Below are positions 39,393 through 50,467 of a stretch of 64,000 nucleotides of DNA, piece after piece. Numbering within the stretch: position 1 is the stretch's first letter; every line of letters begins with the position of its first letter. The stretch is from Plantago ovata. Lineage: Eukaryota > Streptophyta > Magnoliopsida > Lamiales > Plantaginaceae. The notes under the pieces were generated by a model. That model did not search any database, had not been told where the DNA came from, and saw only the letters and a program-made list of their open reading frames with translations. The DNA is taken from assembly GCA_028274465.1 (NCBI GenBank), contig CM051456.1:119180880-119244879 (forward strand). Direction: 5' to 3'. The position numbers and the translations under genes are program-made.

Positions 39393-42063
39393 TCAAACAC
39401 CGTTACTGGGGGCAATAACATCCCCGTTACTTTTGGCGGAGTCCTTTTGAGATGAGTTCTTCCCCTTCCAAAGATGAGCCGGGTATTTTTTTGCATTGAG
39501 GTCAATCTTCCGAAGAGCAGCCTTACCGAGATCAATGCCACAACTATCAGATAACTGAACAAGATACAGAAGTACATCAGAGAGCTCCTCACCCAAGTGC
39601 TGCTTCTCCTCTTGGTCCCAACTGGGCAGGCCTCTTGGGACCTCACCCTTCCACTGAAAAATCTCTGACAGCTCTCCCACTTCACCTACCTGAAATACAC
39701 ACCGTCAGCATGGATAATGTTTCAAGATAGCAGGACCAGTAATGCACATAGAACAATGGTACACCTTGTCCTGATTTAGATAAAGTTGGATAAAAATTGA
39801 CTCTTGGGGTGGAAAAATGTGGTGCCTGCAGGAACTGATAAGCTGAGGGACATTTTTTGCACACAGTTTATGCAGTTTCCATACAAGGAGACACTTCTAA
39901 CTATTCCTTATTGCCCTTTGATGTAAGTGAAGTAACACGGTAAGATTATTTGCAATCACTTCAAAACTGCTTGATTTTGAGAACAAAAAAAATTCAACAG
40001 TGACTTGAAGTTTCTTGAAGAAGCAGTGTACAAAACAATGACTTGTTGCACTTTCAGGCATTCTTGTGAGCAATTATATCTTATAGGCCATGATCATGAG
40101 ACTCGTGAAATTTTTGTAAATGTCTTGATGAAGAGGCACGACAACAAATTCAAGCTTAATCAATGCCATTATACACATGTAAACCCGTTTTTTAACTGCT
40201 TTAACTAGCTCAAGTAACAGTACCTTAAGGTTGTTCAAGTCTAATGTCCATTTCAATTGGTTTCTCAATGCAAAGTAAAAAGTTATGTACATAATCCATA
40301 TTACAATCAGACTCATGTAAATTTTAGTGGCAGGTGAAGGAAACCGGGATGGATACTGTAAGGGTGAGGCTGCATAGTGCATAGAAAACGTGTTCACGCT
40401 TCCTAGACACATGTTTGGATTGAGTTTCATTAGGTGGTTCGGTGGAATGGAGTTGGAGCGGGGAAGTAGAGGTGCAAGATTCAAACCTTGGTGGAGTCAT
40501 AAGGTGGTATTGGTATAGTAGTGTAATCTTTGTTGTTTAAAGAAAAAGCACTCAAAATTTAACTAATTTATTCACCTATTTTTGACTCATTTTCAACCTA
40601 AAACACAATTACTGCCCACAAAAAACTTAAAATCACCACACTCAGAACATCAATCCAACGTTTAAACCACAATATACAATCACGCCACAATCAGTCTCAA
40701 TCTAACTTATGAGACCAATCAAACAAATCAAGACAATTTCAATTCAAACGGACCACCGTTACCCTCCTGAGGTTTGCTTTCTTCATTCATGTCCTTATAA
40801 AGACACAATTGTTTTGATAGATGAACTTAACCTAATTAAAAAGGCAACCAAAGATTCATGTATCACTCACACCAACCTTACTTACCTAACACTGCACACT
40901 GATATTTAAGTTTGACTTGATGCTATTTCATCTGCTTTACATCTTGTACAATGAACCAAAAACGAATTTACATGAAACTGCTAGTGGGCAAGAACATTCT
41001 AAGGTAACAAAAAAAGTGTATTTTTCAGCCACTTGCACAGTGAAATAAATAAGCACACCTAAATAAACTACGGTATATAGCAACTAGCAAGAACCAATAA
41101 AGCTGAAAAAGTAAAAAAGCAATGTTTTGTTTTCTGAATTTCTGAAGTTAGGAGGATGCCCTTTATTATTAACATCACATCTCACATACACCTAACTCAC
41201 ATTCAAGAACAAGGAGAGGCCAATGGTGTGGTTTGGAACCTCGACTCGACCGAGACATAACGTTGGTAATGGTATAGGTGTATTTGGTGTTATAAGATAG
41301 TAAATGAGTAGTGTAGGATTATGAATAAAATAAGTAGATTTGAAAAAACGATTAAAAATAAAACATTCAAGAACAACTTAGGAAAACAAAAAATAGATTT
41401 TGCCATGAGCAACCAACAAACAGTCTTATGGCTCTTCCACCTTTCCAAAGCCATATAATATGTACTCCTGTATATATGTATATGTGGGATTGTGGGAAGT
41501 AGTAGTTGTTCATCCCAAACAAATTAAGACTTTTTGTTCACCATCATATAGGACATGATCAGTAAAAAAGGTCCCTATTATTATTGGTAAAACTAAATGA
41601 CCAAAAACTACTACTAGTAGACAATAAGAGTGGAAAATAAATAAATACATAAAATAAATAAAATTCCAATATTTAAAAACAAACAGAGGTAAGAATAAAA
41701 GGTCCTATGTTACTATTTTGTAACGCATGGTATGTTATTAGAACAGTAAAATTGATAATGACAAAAGGAATAATAACAAACAGATTGTGCAGCCAAGTTC
41801 TTGATTGTTCAAGGAGACGCCATGATATGACTAAGTAAGACCACAAAAAAGTCACAGATTAGGACAGATATAGATACTACTACTACTACTACTACAGGTA
41901 AAGTACAACAAACCAGTGCCAAAAGCAGATTTCTTGGGGTATGGTACTGTTCCCAGTCTCTTTCCTTGGCGAAATCGGCCAGCTTTGCCTTCAACTGATC
42001 GAGGGTTACCGATTCTTGGGGTAAAGGAGATGTTGTTGATGATTCGCCGTTGTTGTTCATCAT
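39393..42063 (-). CDS. dCTP pyrophosphatase 1-like (MazG-fold house-cleaning enzyme)
   Basis: Hydrolyses dCTP and modified dCTP to dCMP and pyrophosphate, keeping the nucleotide pool clean. Two exons on the minus strand, 42063-41914 and 39689-39393, join in phase 0 to 148 residues. Exon 1 gives LKAKLADFAKERDWEQYHTP and RNLLLAL; exon 2 gives VGEVGELSEIFQWKGE and LGEELSDVLLYLVQLSD, the two acidic helices (ExxE and ExxD) that bind Mg2+ in the all-alpha NTP pyrophosphohydrolase fold. KYPAHLWKGK near the end is typical of the eukaryotic DCTPP1 branch; the Ser-rich tail is variable. Start chosen at the first ATG of a double ATG (42063); a non-ATG extension to 42108 is ignored. The 2.2-kb intron has no recognisable insert apart from a (TAC)n run beside the donor (41877-41895). 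Confidence 0.92.
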
Positions 42064-42808
42064 GTCTTTTTCTTCAATCAATACACAGAGAGAAATGGAC
42101 TGACTCACTCCTCCTCTCTATTGAGTCTGCTTTTTAAGTTGGTGTAATGGTACAGTGGTTTTTATTATATGCGTGAGTTGTGAAATGGGGGAAGGGCAGA
42201 AGGTTAACTTTTTATGGAAAAAAGGTGTGTCCCCGATATGTGTGACTCTCGAGTGGACTGGACCACTCTATTAATTAAAAACTTCAATTCAGGGACCGTA
42301 TATCTCTACTATTTCAATCGCTACAATTTGGGTGCGGATTACTCGTTAATAATCGACTCGGGCTCACAACATAATATACGGCCCAACGAAACTCCAATAG
42401 TAGTGTTCTTCTGATCGTTCGCTGAAGACCCGTTCTGTTAAGTTATATTACGTTTTTTTTTTCCTTTTCCATTTGCCTTATCTTAATTTTTAGTATAACT
42501 TTTTTGTTTTTTTTATTTTCATTCTATTCATTTATTCTTTTGTTTTGTTTGTTTTGTTTTAGGTTTTTCATCTCCACTTTTTTCCATTTTTTTTTTTTTA
42601 ATATTTGCATTTTATTTTTCATATTATATTTAAAAGTTGATCTTCGACTTTATGTTTTGAAATTATATACCAATGTTATTTCAAATTTATACTTTAATAC
42701 TTAAACGAAATATTCACAACGAAATTTAAAATCGGAATAGATGATACTTCGGTAGTAAATCCGGGTACAAATCAAATGAAAAGAAAGGTGGATGAGGAGC
42801 ACCGGTTA

Positions 42809-43471
42809 GACCTCCTGCATCAGCAGGAGGTAAACGCGGTTTAACCGCGTTTTTGGGCCACATCAGTGGCTCAAAAACGCGGTTAAGCCACGTTTTATGC
42901 GGTTTAACCGCGGTCCACAGTTATACTAACCGCGGACCAGTTTAGTGGCGCCCGCCACTAGGCTGGCGCCACGTCCACCTTTTTTTTGTTTTTCTTTTTC
43001 TGTTTTTAAATTTTTTTCCCGTTTAAATTTCAAACGGTCATAACTTTTAAAATAAAAATGCTAAAAATAAATAAAAATTACCAACGGATAGAACTTTTCG
43101 AGATCTATAAATAGACACCACTCTTGGATATGTTTGCTCACACCTTCTCCAACTCATATTTCCCTTCTTAATTAAAATCAAAACACTCTCAACACTCCAA
43201 ATTCGGTACAAATTAATGTAATATATTTGTGATTTCCATCTATTAACTTGATTTCGTATGAAATTCTTTACAACAAAATCTTCCTTATTACCTTAACTAA
43301 AAAAAAATTTAAAAAAATTAAAAAAAACTGAAGAAAAAATGACGTGGCACGTCTTAAACTGGTCTTAACCGCGTTTAAGTGACTGATGCGGGCGAAAACT
43401 GCTTAAACGCGGCTAAGACCAGTTTAAGCCCTTAAATTGGCTTTAGCCTTAAACCACTGATGCGGGTGGTC
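42809..43471. mobile_element. PIF/Harbinger-type non-autonomous element, rich in palindromes
   Basis: Ends GACCTCCTGCATCAG and CTGATGCGGGTGGTC are inverted, flanked by TTA on both sides (42806-42808, 43472-43474), the Harbinger target. Both sub-ends hold GC-rich palindromes (AAACGCGGTTTAACCGCGTTT, GCGGTTTAACCGCGG, GGCGCCCGCCACTAGGCTGG). The middle has a promoter-like CTATAAATAG at 43107. No transposase frame. It stands out in a very AT-rich neighbourhood. Confidence 0.8.
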
Positions 43472-44194
43472 TTAGTGAAGTTGAGACGATCAAGTATAAT
43501 GAAGCACATGAATTTTAGGCATTAACGAAAAATGAGTATTGTTTTTATGTAATAAGTTGTATTTTTATGTTATTGTTATTTTTTTTTAAACGGCTATTTT
43601 TTTTATTAAATAAAAGACCAACACCTTCACCACCATAAACACCAGTTTTCACCATTTTTATGTTATCATGATAGTTGTAGTTTATACTAGTATGTTTTAA
43701 ATTTTTAAAAATTATTTTAACTTTTATTTATCAAGTATTTTAATTTTTATTATTAGTACTTAATGGCGTTAAAATGAAATAAAAAATGAGTTTGAGAAAT
43801 GAAATTAATTATGGGTTCTGTTGAGTTGTAAGTTGTAATTGCTGTAGAGGGTTGTTGGTGTTTTGATTATGTTGAGTGAAAATCTTATGTGATAGGGAGA
43901 GAGTGTTTTTTGGGTTCTAACCGTAGATGACCTATAAATGTGTGTCGATTGCATATGATCATTGTTGTTGTGTGAGTTAAATCTTAATGAGCATCCAAGC
44001 TGTTTGAAGTCGGTTTAGATAAGGGTTTGAGAAGGGTTGAATAGTAATTAATTTAGATAGGGCATTGATATTTTATGTCTCGTGTTAATCATGATTCTCA
44101 TCTTGATGAGAATAAATGTTATGAGATCGAGTCAATTACCCTATCAAACGAGTTAAGCAAGAGACTTAATATGCATTTGGAGCTCATTTTGGGT

Positions 44195-44430
44195 GTTTTT
44201 TAATAGTTTTAATTTAAAATAAGTGAATTAATCTAAAAAAAAGTTGGTGAAGTTGGATTATTAGAGAATTTGATGAGTGTTTGCAATAAAAACAACTTAA
44301 ATGTTAGATAAATAAGGAGTGTTTACAAATTCAATTTTTTTTTTTTTTTAACAAAAACAACTACTAAAATTTAGCTTAATTTAAGTAGAAGTTTTCAACT
44401 CTACTTCAACTTATCCAACTTAATTTAAGT
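44195..44430. mobile_element. Diverged partial copy of the GGGTGTTTG MITE
   Basis: TTGGGTGTTTTTTAATAGTT, then GAGTGTTTGCAATAA, CAACTTAAATGTTAGATAA and AACTTATCCAACTTAATTTAA echo the 35.8-kb element. The right terminus is lost. Confidence 0.5.
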
Positions 44431-46249
44431 GGAGTGACTATACGTGTAGTACAGTACCTTTATCACATTTTTTCTAGTGTTTACAAATGTTGATTATTAT
44501 TATTTTTTATCATCTTTTTATTAAAATTATTATTTTTAATTATAATCAGAAGCACGGGTGTTTGGTATAGTTAAAATTAAAGCATTATTTTCTAGTGTTG
44601 GGTTAAAATAAAAATAATATTCAAAACATTAATAATTTATTTTATTCAGCATTTTATTACCTTTTCTATTTTTTAATTCCTTAAAACTCCAAAAGCATCT
44701 CCCTAAATGATTTTAGGTTAGAGCATTTATATTAGTCTGCTTAATTATAAAAAGTAAACGTAGGAAAATTAAATACTAAAAAATTACTTAAAGGCGTAAA
44801 AAAACAGATAATCACTTTAGTTAATCATTTGCAAACACTTTGTAGCTTAAAAATTACTATTTCATCTATAAATTTATTAATTATTTTTTGTTAGGATTTA
44901 AAAATTAATATATGAGGTCAAAGATCTAACTAAATGTTCCACTTGCTTGTTTGCGTTTTCCAGTCCACCCGAAAAAATTCGTTTGGCAAAAGGGAGATTT
45001 CCATATTCGCTGGTTGGATTTTTAAAATGAAAATTGTAAGTGCCATTTTAAAATTGAGGGAATCATATGCTTTAGTAAATTAAATGTTAAATTATGAAGT
45101 GTAATAAAGTTACGGGCACACGAATTTGTTAAGTTTAGGAGTACAACTAAATGATCATATCATAAAACTGCTGCCTTGTTTCTGGGAAAACGGATCATAA
45201 CACGTCGGAATTTACGCTCTCAAACTTGGGTTGAATATTTGTACACAATTGCAGTTTGAGAGTCTCAGCATTCAGTCGGATTCACAGTATCTAGTACCAT
45301 GCCTCAACAGGAAGGAAATTGCCAATGTCAATCAACAAATATTGCTTGATGATGCACAAAAGTAAATGGACAATCTACGAAATGTGACTTGGCGGTTTGT
45401 GTATAGGCAAGCACAACGAGTAACTGATTGATGAACCCTATCAAGCCTAATATTGCCTAATAATATTATATGAATATGCCAGAAGTCTTACCGAACTTGC
45501 AGAATATCAATGAGTCGACCTCTGCTCGTTAGTAAAACAGTTTAAAGAGTTACTCGAGCTCTAACTCAAAAAAACTTATATGATCCAATGATAAGCTCTA
45601 TCTTTCTTCTTGGCAATTCGACCTTGTGTAGGGCTCTGTCAAGGTTTTAACTAGTTCCAGGCCAACCAAACATCAGAATTATAACTCCCCTGAAATATTG
45701 AAATAGCCTAGATGTAGGGGGGTTACTTCTTCCATTACTCTAGAGAACTATGAAGAGAAGACTTTTGGGCGATATTGAGCAAGTCGAGCTCAAGTCATTG
45801 GTAAGGCTTGACTCATATAACAAGACTAACGGTGTGATCTATAAATAAAGTTTTAAACCAGTGGTTTTATGTGCAACTCTCTATAAATCTGGGGGTCTAG
45901 CTTTACTTAATGTAGACAGAATCCAATCACAACTGTTTTATTCCGTAGAAATTGATGCAATCCACTAACATGGTACTGTTGATTGCAGACAGAATAATTC
46001 TTCTCTAGCTTCTGTTTTGTTTAATTTAATACTTCTATTGATGGATATTGCCTGTTCCACTTTGCAGTTAAGTTTCATCCTGACATATGCTGTTCATGTT
46101 CAATAGTACATTGTTAACTAAATTTCAGTGTACTCTTTTAGCTTGCCTTAGCTCCCTTATTCAATAGTAACAAATTTACTCTCTCAAATTCAAATACATT
46201 TTCAGCAGACGCCGTTACATGGTTTGATGCATAACAGAAAATCAATCAG
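44431..46249. other. Intergenic, nothing recognised
   Basis: AT-rich sequence, then the 3' flank of the ricin-B-like gene. No coding or repeat structure I can name. Confidence 0.45.
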
Positions 46250-47033
46250 TTACTCGTTGTGCTTGCCGCAACAACAGAAAGCCTTATGATAATGGAACCG
46301 AAAGGCAAAAAGCTGGAACGGGTTTGATCCGTCAAACCTGCAGTCTGCCACACCAACGGTTCGTTTCCCAGCTTTACCTCCAAAAACTGTTAAGCACTTT
46401 CCTGTGCTATGTGAAACCCAGAACCTGAACTCGCGATGGTTGAGTTTCTTGGGTGGATTGATTGATTTCCAGTCTGCATCTGCTAAACTGTTCAGTGATT
46501 TTAGTGCTTGTAGCTTTACTTTGCCGTGTTTGTCGACTGCCAGGTAGTTTTCGTCTGAGCATTTGTCCATGTAGTTCCTGAACCTGGAATTACATGAATA
46601 GATAATTGTATGGATCAATCATTAATGTTCCCTATGTTTTCAATTCTGTTAGGCAACTAAGCTATCTTTTCAGCTAAGTAGCTAACACATGCCGTTTTAA
46701 GCTAAGTTATTACCTGTGGTAGCCAGAAGCTGAACCAGAAGTAGATTCCCAGCCATAATACGAGTTGTGCGTTTTGGATTTGCCACCTTTAATATCCAGA
46801 ACAGAATAAACACCTCTGTCATCTGGATTCACGTAGTCGGACTGTAATGCACCGGCAATAAGACTGTCGTCGAATGCAGTCATATGTGGATATGAGTCAC
46901 TCGGAGGACATTTATCTGTATAACACCCAGAACATTTGCTGCATAGAAGGTCACTTTTTAAGCCACTAACAATAGCTGGCGGAGTTATACACACACTTAT
47001 CAAAAGACAGAAGAGGAGGCAGTAGTTACTCAT
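46250..47033 (-). CDS. Small secreted Cys-rich protein with ricin-B-like (beta-trefoil) C-terminus
   Basis: Two exons on the minus strand, 47033-46714 and 46583-46250, join across an AG|G codon to 217 residues. The first 25 residues (YCLLFCLLISVCITPP core) form a signal peptide, so the product is likely secreted. A Cys cluster follows (CSKCSGCYTDKCPP), then SVLDIKGGKSKTHN. The second exon has MDKCSDENYLAVD and REFRFWVSHSTGKCLTV followed by GVADCRFDG, a Gly-Lys-Cys-Leu-Thr pattern seen in R-type lectin repeats, but the usual QxW is replaced by FQLFAF, so sugar binding is doubtful. A GTG six bases upstream was rejected as start. Function unknown; defence or cell-wall roles would be guesses. Confidence 0.7.
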
Positions 47034-48002
47034 GGCCACTCGTTTTCTCTATTCTACGTTATAGAGGCAACGATTATATATGGTTTACCGTGTGCCTATA
47101 CGTTTTGTTGATATCATCGACATTATTGTTTATTTTTTATTTAGTATCTGATTAAATGAATTGGTATATGCTTGCTGATTTTGAGCGGCTGATGATTTCA
47201 TATATCATTCTTTTATCTGTTACATAGAAGTTAACTACATTTGCAAGTGTAGCATGTCTTATTTGCAGACCAGTTCTGTGATCTATTCTTTCGAATTTGA
47301 AGACAGGTTCTAATCTGCTGTCAGTGCTTGAAATCTTGGCATTCATGAATAACGTGTTGCGACTATATACTAAGTGAAATTCTTGTCTTGTTAATTAGCT
47401 CGTAGATCCTGTTTTCTCCATTGACAAAGACTTGGTGATGTTCGATGTGTCCTCTGTTTCTTTAGCTATGGAATCACCAACATCTTTTGTATTAAGACAA
47501 TCAGATTGCTTGTCCTTTAGGTTTGTGTTCATATATCTATATATGACTATGAGGTTAAGAATTAATATTAGCTGTCTGTTATGTCCCCTGTGCTTTAAAT
47601 ACAGCTTTGTACATGCCATTGAGAAACAATAAGCCTAAATACAGTAGATATCTCAAGATTAACTAGTTTGCAGAATCCCTGATAACATGAAACCAAAAAG
47701 TGACTTGCTTTGAACATTTCAAGCTAAATCATCAGAATCATAATAGGCCTAATGATAACATGACAGAAGATACTTGTTTTTATTCACATCTTCTGGCTCG
47801 TAATCAAGAATGAGCTCGATGTTCTATTTACACGTTACAAGTAAATCATCTTCAATCCAAAGGAAAAGGATTTGTATAGGCACAATTTTTGAAAATGAAG
47901 TAAATCATACAAATCAAGACATGCATATATATATTTATATGATGTACTTATTACACAGAACTACTCAGAGGCCTTAAATGAGAATTAAGAACAAACTGAA
48001 CC
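47034..48002. other. Intergenic; possible minus-strand exon remnants
   Basis: Two open minus-strand stretches (47619-47395, containing DKQSDCLNTKDVGDSIAK; and 47346-47152) could be decayed exons, but neither has a recognisable domain. Otherwise AT-rich. Confidence 0.35.
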
Positions 48003-48329
48003 TTATGCACCAGTAACACATGAGAACAGCTTATGGCTCCTGAACCTCACAAGTTGCCTGGACTTGGCAGCATCATCCCCGAACTCAAAACCGCGCGAAT
48101 GATCAACTTGCACCGAGTTGTATCTCCGATGAGCCCCATTTGAGCGGGGAACTTTCTCAGGCTCAGGCGTTCCTCCATACTGTTTCAGGCTGAACTGATC
48201 ATGATCAGGTTCTATGTAGAAGTCTGCTATGTTGTACGCCTGCGCTGCACCGGACGAGAGGCACTCGTATCTCCGGCGGGCTTTCGACTTCTTGAGAGAC
48301 CTGTACACCATTGGTATTAGTCCTTCCAT
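48003..48329 (-). CDS. Conserved plant protein of unknown function (MEGLIPMVY family), 108 aa
   Basis: Intact single-exon frame, ATG at 48329 and TAA at 48003-48005. It begins MEGLIPMVYRSLKKSKARRR, then YECLSSGAAQAYNIADFY, a start I recognise from small unannotated plant proteins, and ends in a basic stretch SRQLVRFRSHKLFSC. It has no signal peptide or membrane segment; a basic N-terminal third (KKSKARRR) and a basic tail flank an acidic middle. A C/T- and A-rich leader precedes it on the minus strand, and (CA/GT)-rich sequence lies just upstream. Family function is not known to me. Confidence 0.75.
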   Translation of the reverse strand: MEGLIPMVYRSLKKSKARRRYECLSSGAAQAYNIADFYIEPDHDQFSLKQYGGTPEPEKVPRSNGAHRRYNSVQVDHSRGFEFGDDAAKSRQLVRFRSHKLFSCVTGA

Positions 48330-49515
48330 TTTAGTTTTCCCTGATTGATTTCTTGGTGGCTTTGGTGACTTATATCAAGACTTGGTGTCATGGTGTGTGT
48401 GGTGAGGTGGGTGTATGTATATGTGGGTTTGGTCAAATGTGGAATTATTTGCTTACTTTTTTGCACTTGCCAAGTCATACAAGTTAAGAGTTTCCCCCAA
48501 GTGAACCATTTGTTTAGTTTTTGGAACATATATTTTGTTAAATGGAAGTCTAAATCAAATGATGTACATGAAGTATATTAACAACTAACAGGTATAAACA
48601 AATCGTTTAAGGCTTTAATCAAATAGGTGACTTTTAAGTTATAACCTTATCTCACCATTATCCAAAATTCTGAAGAATGCACGTATTAAACAATGAAATG
48701 ATGATGAATCAGATGAATTATTATAGAGCACACCAAATAATAATCATCATCATGATTCATGATCGATCATAAGCCATCATGTTTTCATCGTTTTGTGTAA
48801 TTAAGTGAAAGTATAATTATCCAACTAACCTAATCTAGTTGAAAACAAACACTAGTTAGTGGCAAAAATTACAGGACATTGACTTATACTTACTTCAGAA
48901 AACAACGGCCAAAAACGTCCGTCTTCACCAATTTGACCCGGCACTCTAGTGCTCTCACTTACTATGACTTGCCTGTCAAGTAGAAACCTTGGCTAACTTT
49001 ACATCCATTGTTGACACATTTCAGGTTAGTGTTTTTGTGTAACTGCACAAATTATAAACAACATTTCGAATTGGACTTACTAATTTGACAGCTCTGGTGT
49101 TTAATGTTCTCACCGTAAAACACTACTTGTTAACTAATCGAACTTGTAATTTGCAAGTAATTATTCGATCTAAAGGTTACTCTAGGTGAATAGGGTTCAT
49201 TATAGACAACTCAGATATTAAGACCTCATGTAGTCCTATGATTTTATCATGCTAACCATAGGAGGGCAAGTCTAGGGTTTGGGCCCAAGACTATGCACAA
49301 CAAAACAAGTCACAAATAACGTTGACTCAAAATAAACGGATATGATTCAAAGATAGTGTGGATTGAGCTTTAACCACGAATTAAGCGGAAGCCCACGAAT
49401 GGAGCGAGTTGGAGCGGAATGAAATTCCATCATTACTCCCCCCCCCCCCAAACCAACCTTGGGGAGCCCTGGAAACTACTGCATAGTCCCTTCCAAATTA
49501 CTTTTATAGTTGAGG
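48330..49515. other. Intergenic, ends in a poly-C tract
   Basis: Upstream region of the 108-residue gene. A C13-like homopolymer at about 49439-49450 borders the Gypsy relic. No genes seen. Confidence 0.45.
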
Positions 49516-49990
49516 TTAATGTCTCACCTTGCGTTCTTCTTCCTCCATCGAGTCTTGCTTGGATAACATTTCTTCAACCCAGATTTTCCTTCCTGGTCCA
49601 TAGGTGATCTCGTAGTCGTACCCAACTGGTTTGGTTATCGCCTTCTGTTGCTCTAATATGTCGACTCGTTGGTTTAGTAGGCACTTTATGCCCTTTTGAT
49701 CAGTGACAATCTTGAACTTTCTCGTTAGCAAGTATGGTCACCAGATCCTTATAACTTCCAATATCGGTAACATCTCTTTCTTATGGTTTGAGCATGAGCC
49801 ATTTGCTTATGTCGGCTATGGGTTGCCCATTTTGTGCTTACACAACGTCGATGCCATAGTCGGATGCACCTGTCTCAATGACGAATATCTCCTCGATCAA
49901 AATTTGAGAGTGTCAGCACCAGTGTCGAACTTATTGTCGTCTTTAAAATAGGGATCTTCAAATTCGGCTCTGAGACCAAGTGACAAGTGA
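49516..49990 (-). pseudogene. Ty3/Gypsy RT-RNase H remnant
   Basis: The minus-strand frame reads LTRKFKIVTDQKGIKCLLNQ, then QKAITKPVGYDYEITYGPGR, the plant Gypsy RNase H signature (RTDQKSLKxLLEQR...GYDxEIxYxPG). Upstream (49990-49732), EMLPILEVIRIW and further RNase H-like words occur with stop codons and frame changes. No LTRs, protease or integrase are visible, so it is a short dead fragment of a transposable element. Confidence 0.75.
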
Positions 49991-50467
49991 TGGGATCTCT
50001 TGCGAATTGGGAATATTTGATCCTTTTGAGTTTTGATAGATTACCTCCCACGAATTGGGACGGAATAGTACACGAGTATATCCCATATTATTAATAGTAG
50101 TATGTATCTAGTGGGCACAAATGGTATTTGGTTTTAACATCCAGGAATCAATGTAAATGATTCCTACTCTTTTTATTGTAGACTTTTTGAATCTATGGTA
50201 GATTTTTGGTGAAATTTACTTTTTGGATCTCCCCTTTTTGTTTTTTTGGGGATTTCATTTTCAGTCGTTAAAAAACATGAGCCTCACCTTGAGCAAGCTA
50301 ATCGGCAAAAACATTCCACGTGATAAGATAACAACAAATAATACAGAAAGAAAATAATCATATCTTCTTTTCCAAAATCACACCACCACTATTGAGCTGC
50401 TAACTGTCTGATCATCATCTATCATCATCACACAGAACAGCCGGGAGATATTCAGCAGATTACACCC

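Noticed and set aside
46250..47039. Alternative non-ATG start (47039) giving MAMSNY
   Set aside because: The codon is GTG; the ATG at 47033 gives a normal signal peptide.
47395..47619. Minus-strand frame ending SLSMEKTGSTS
   Set aside because: Could be a last exon, but I found no upstream exons or family.
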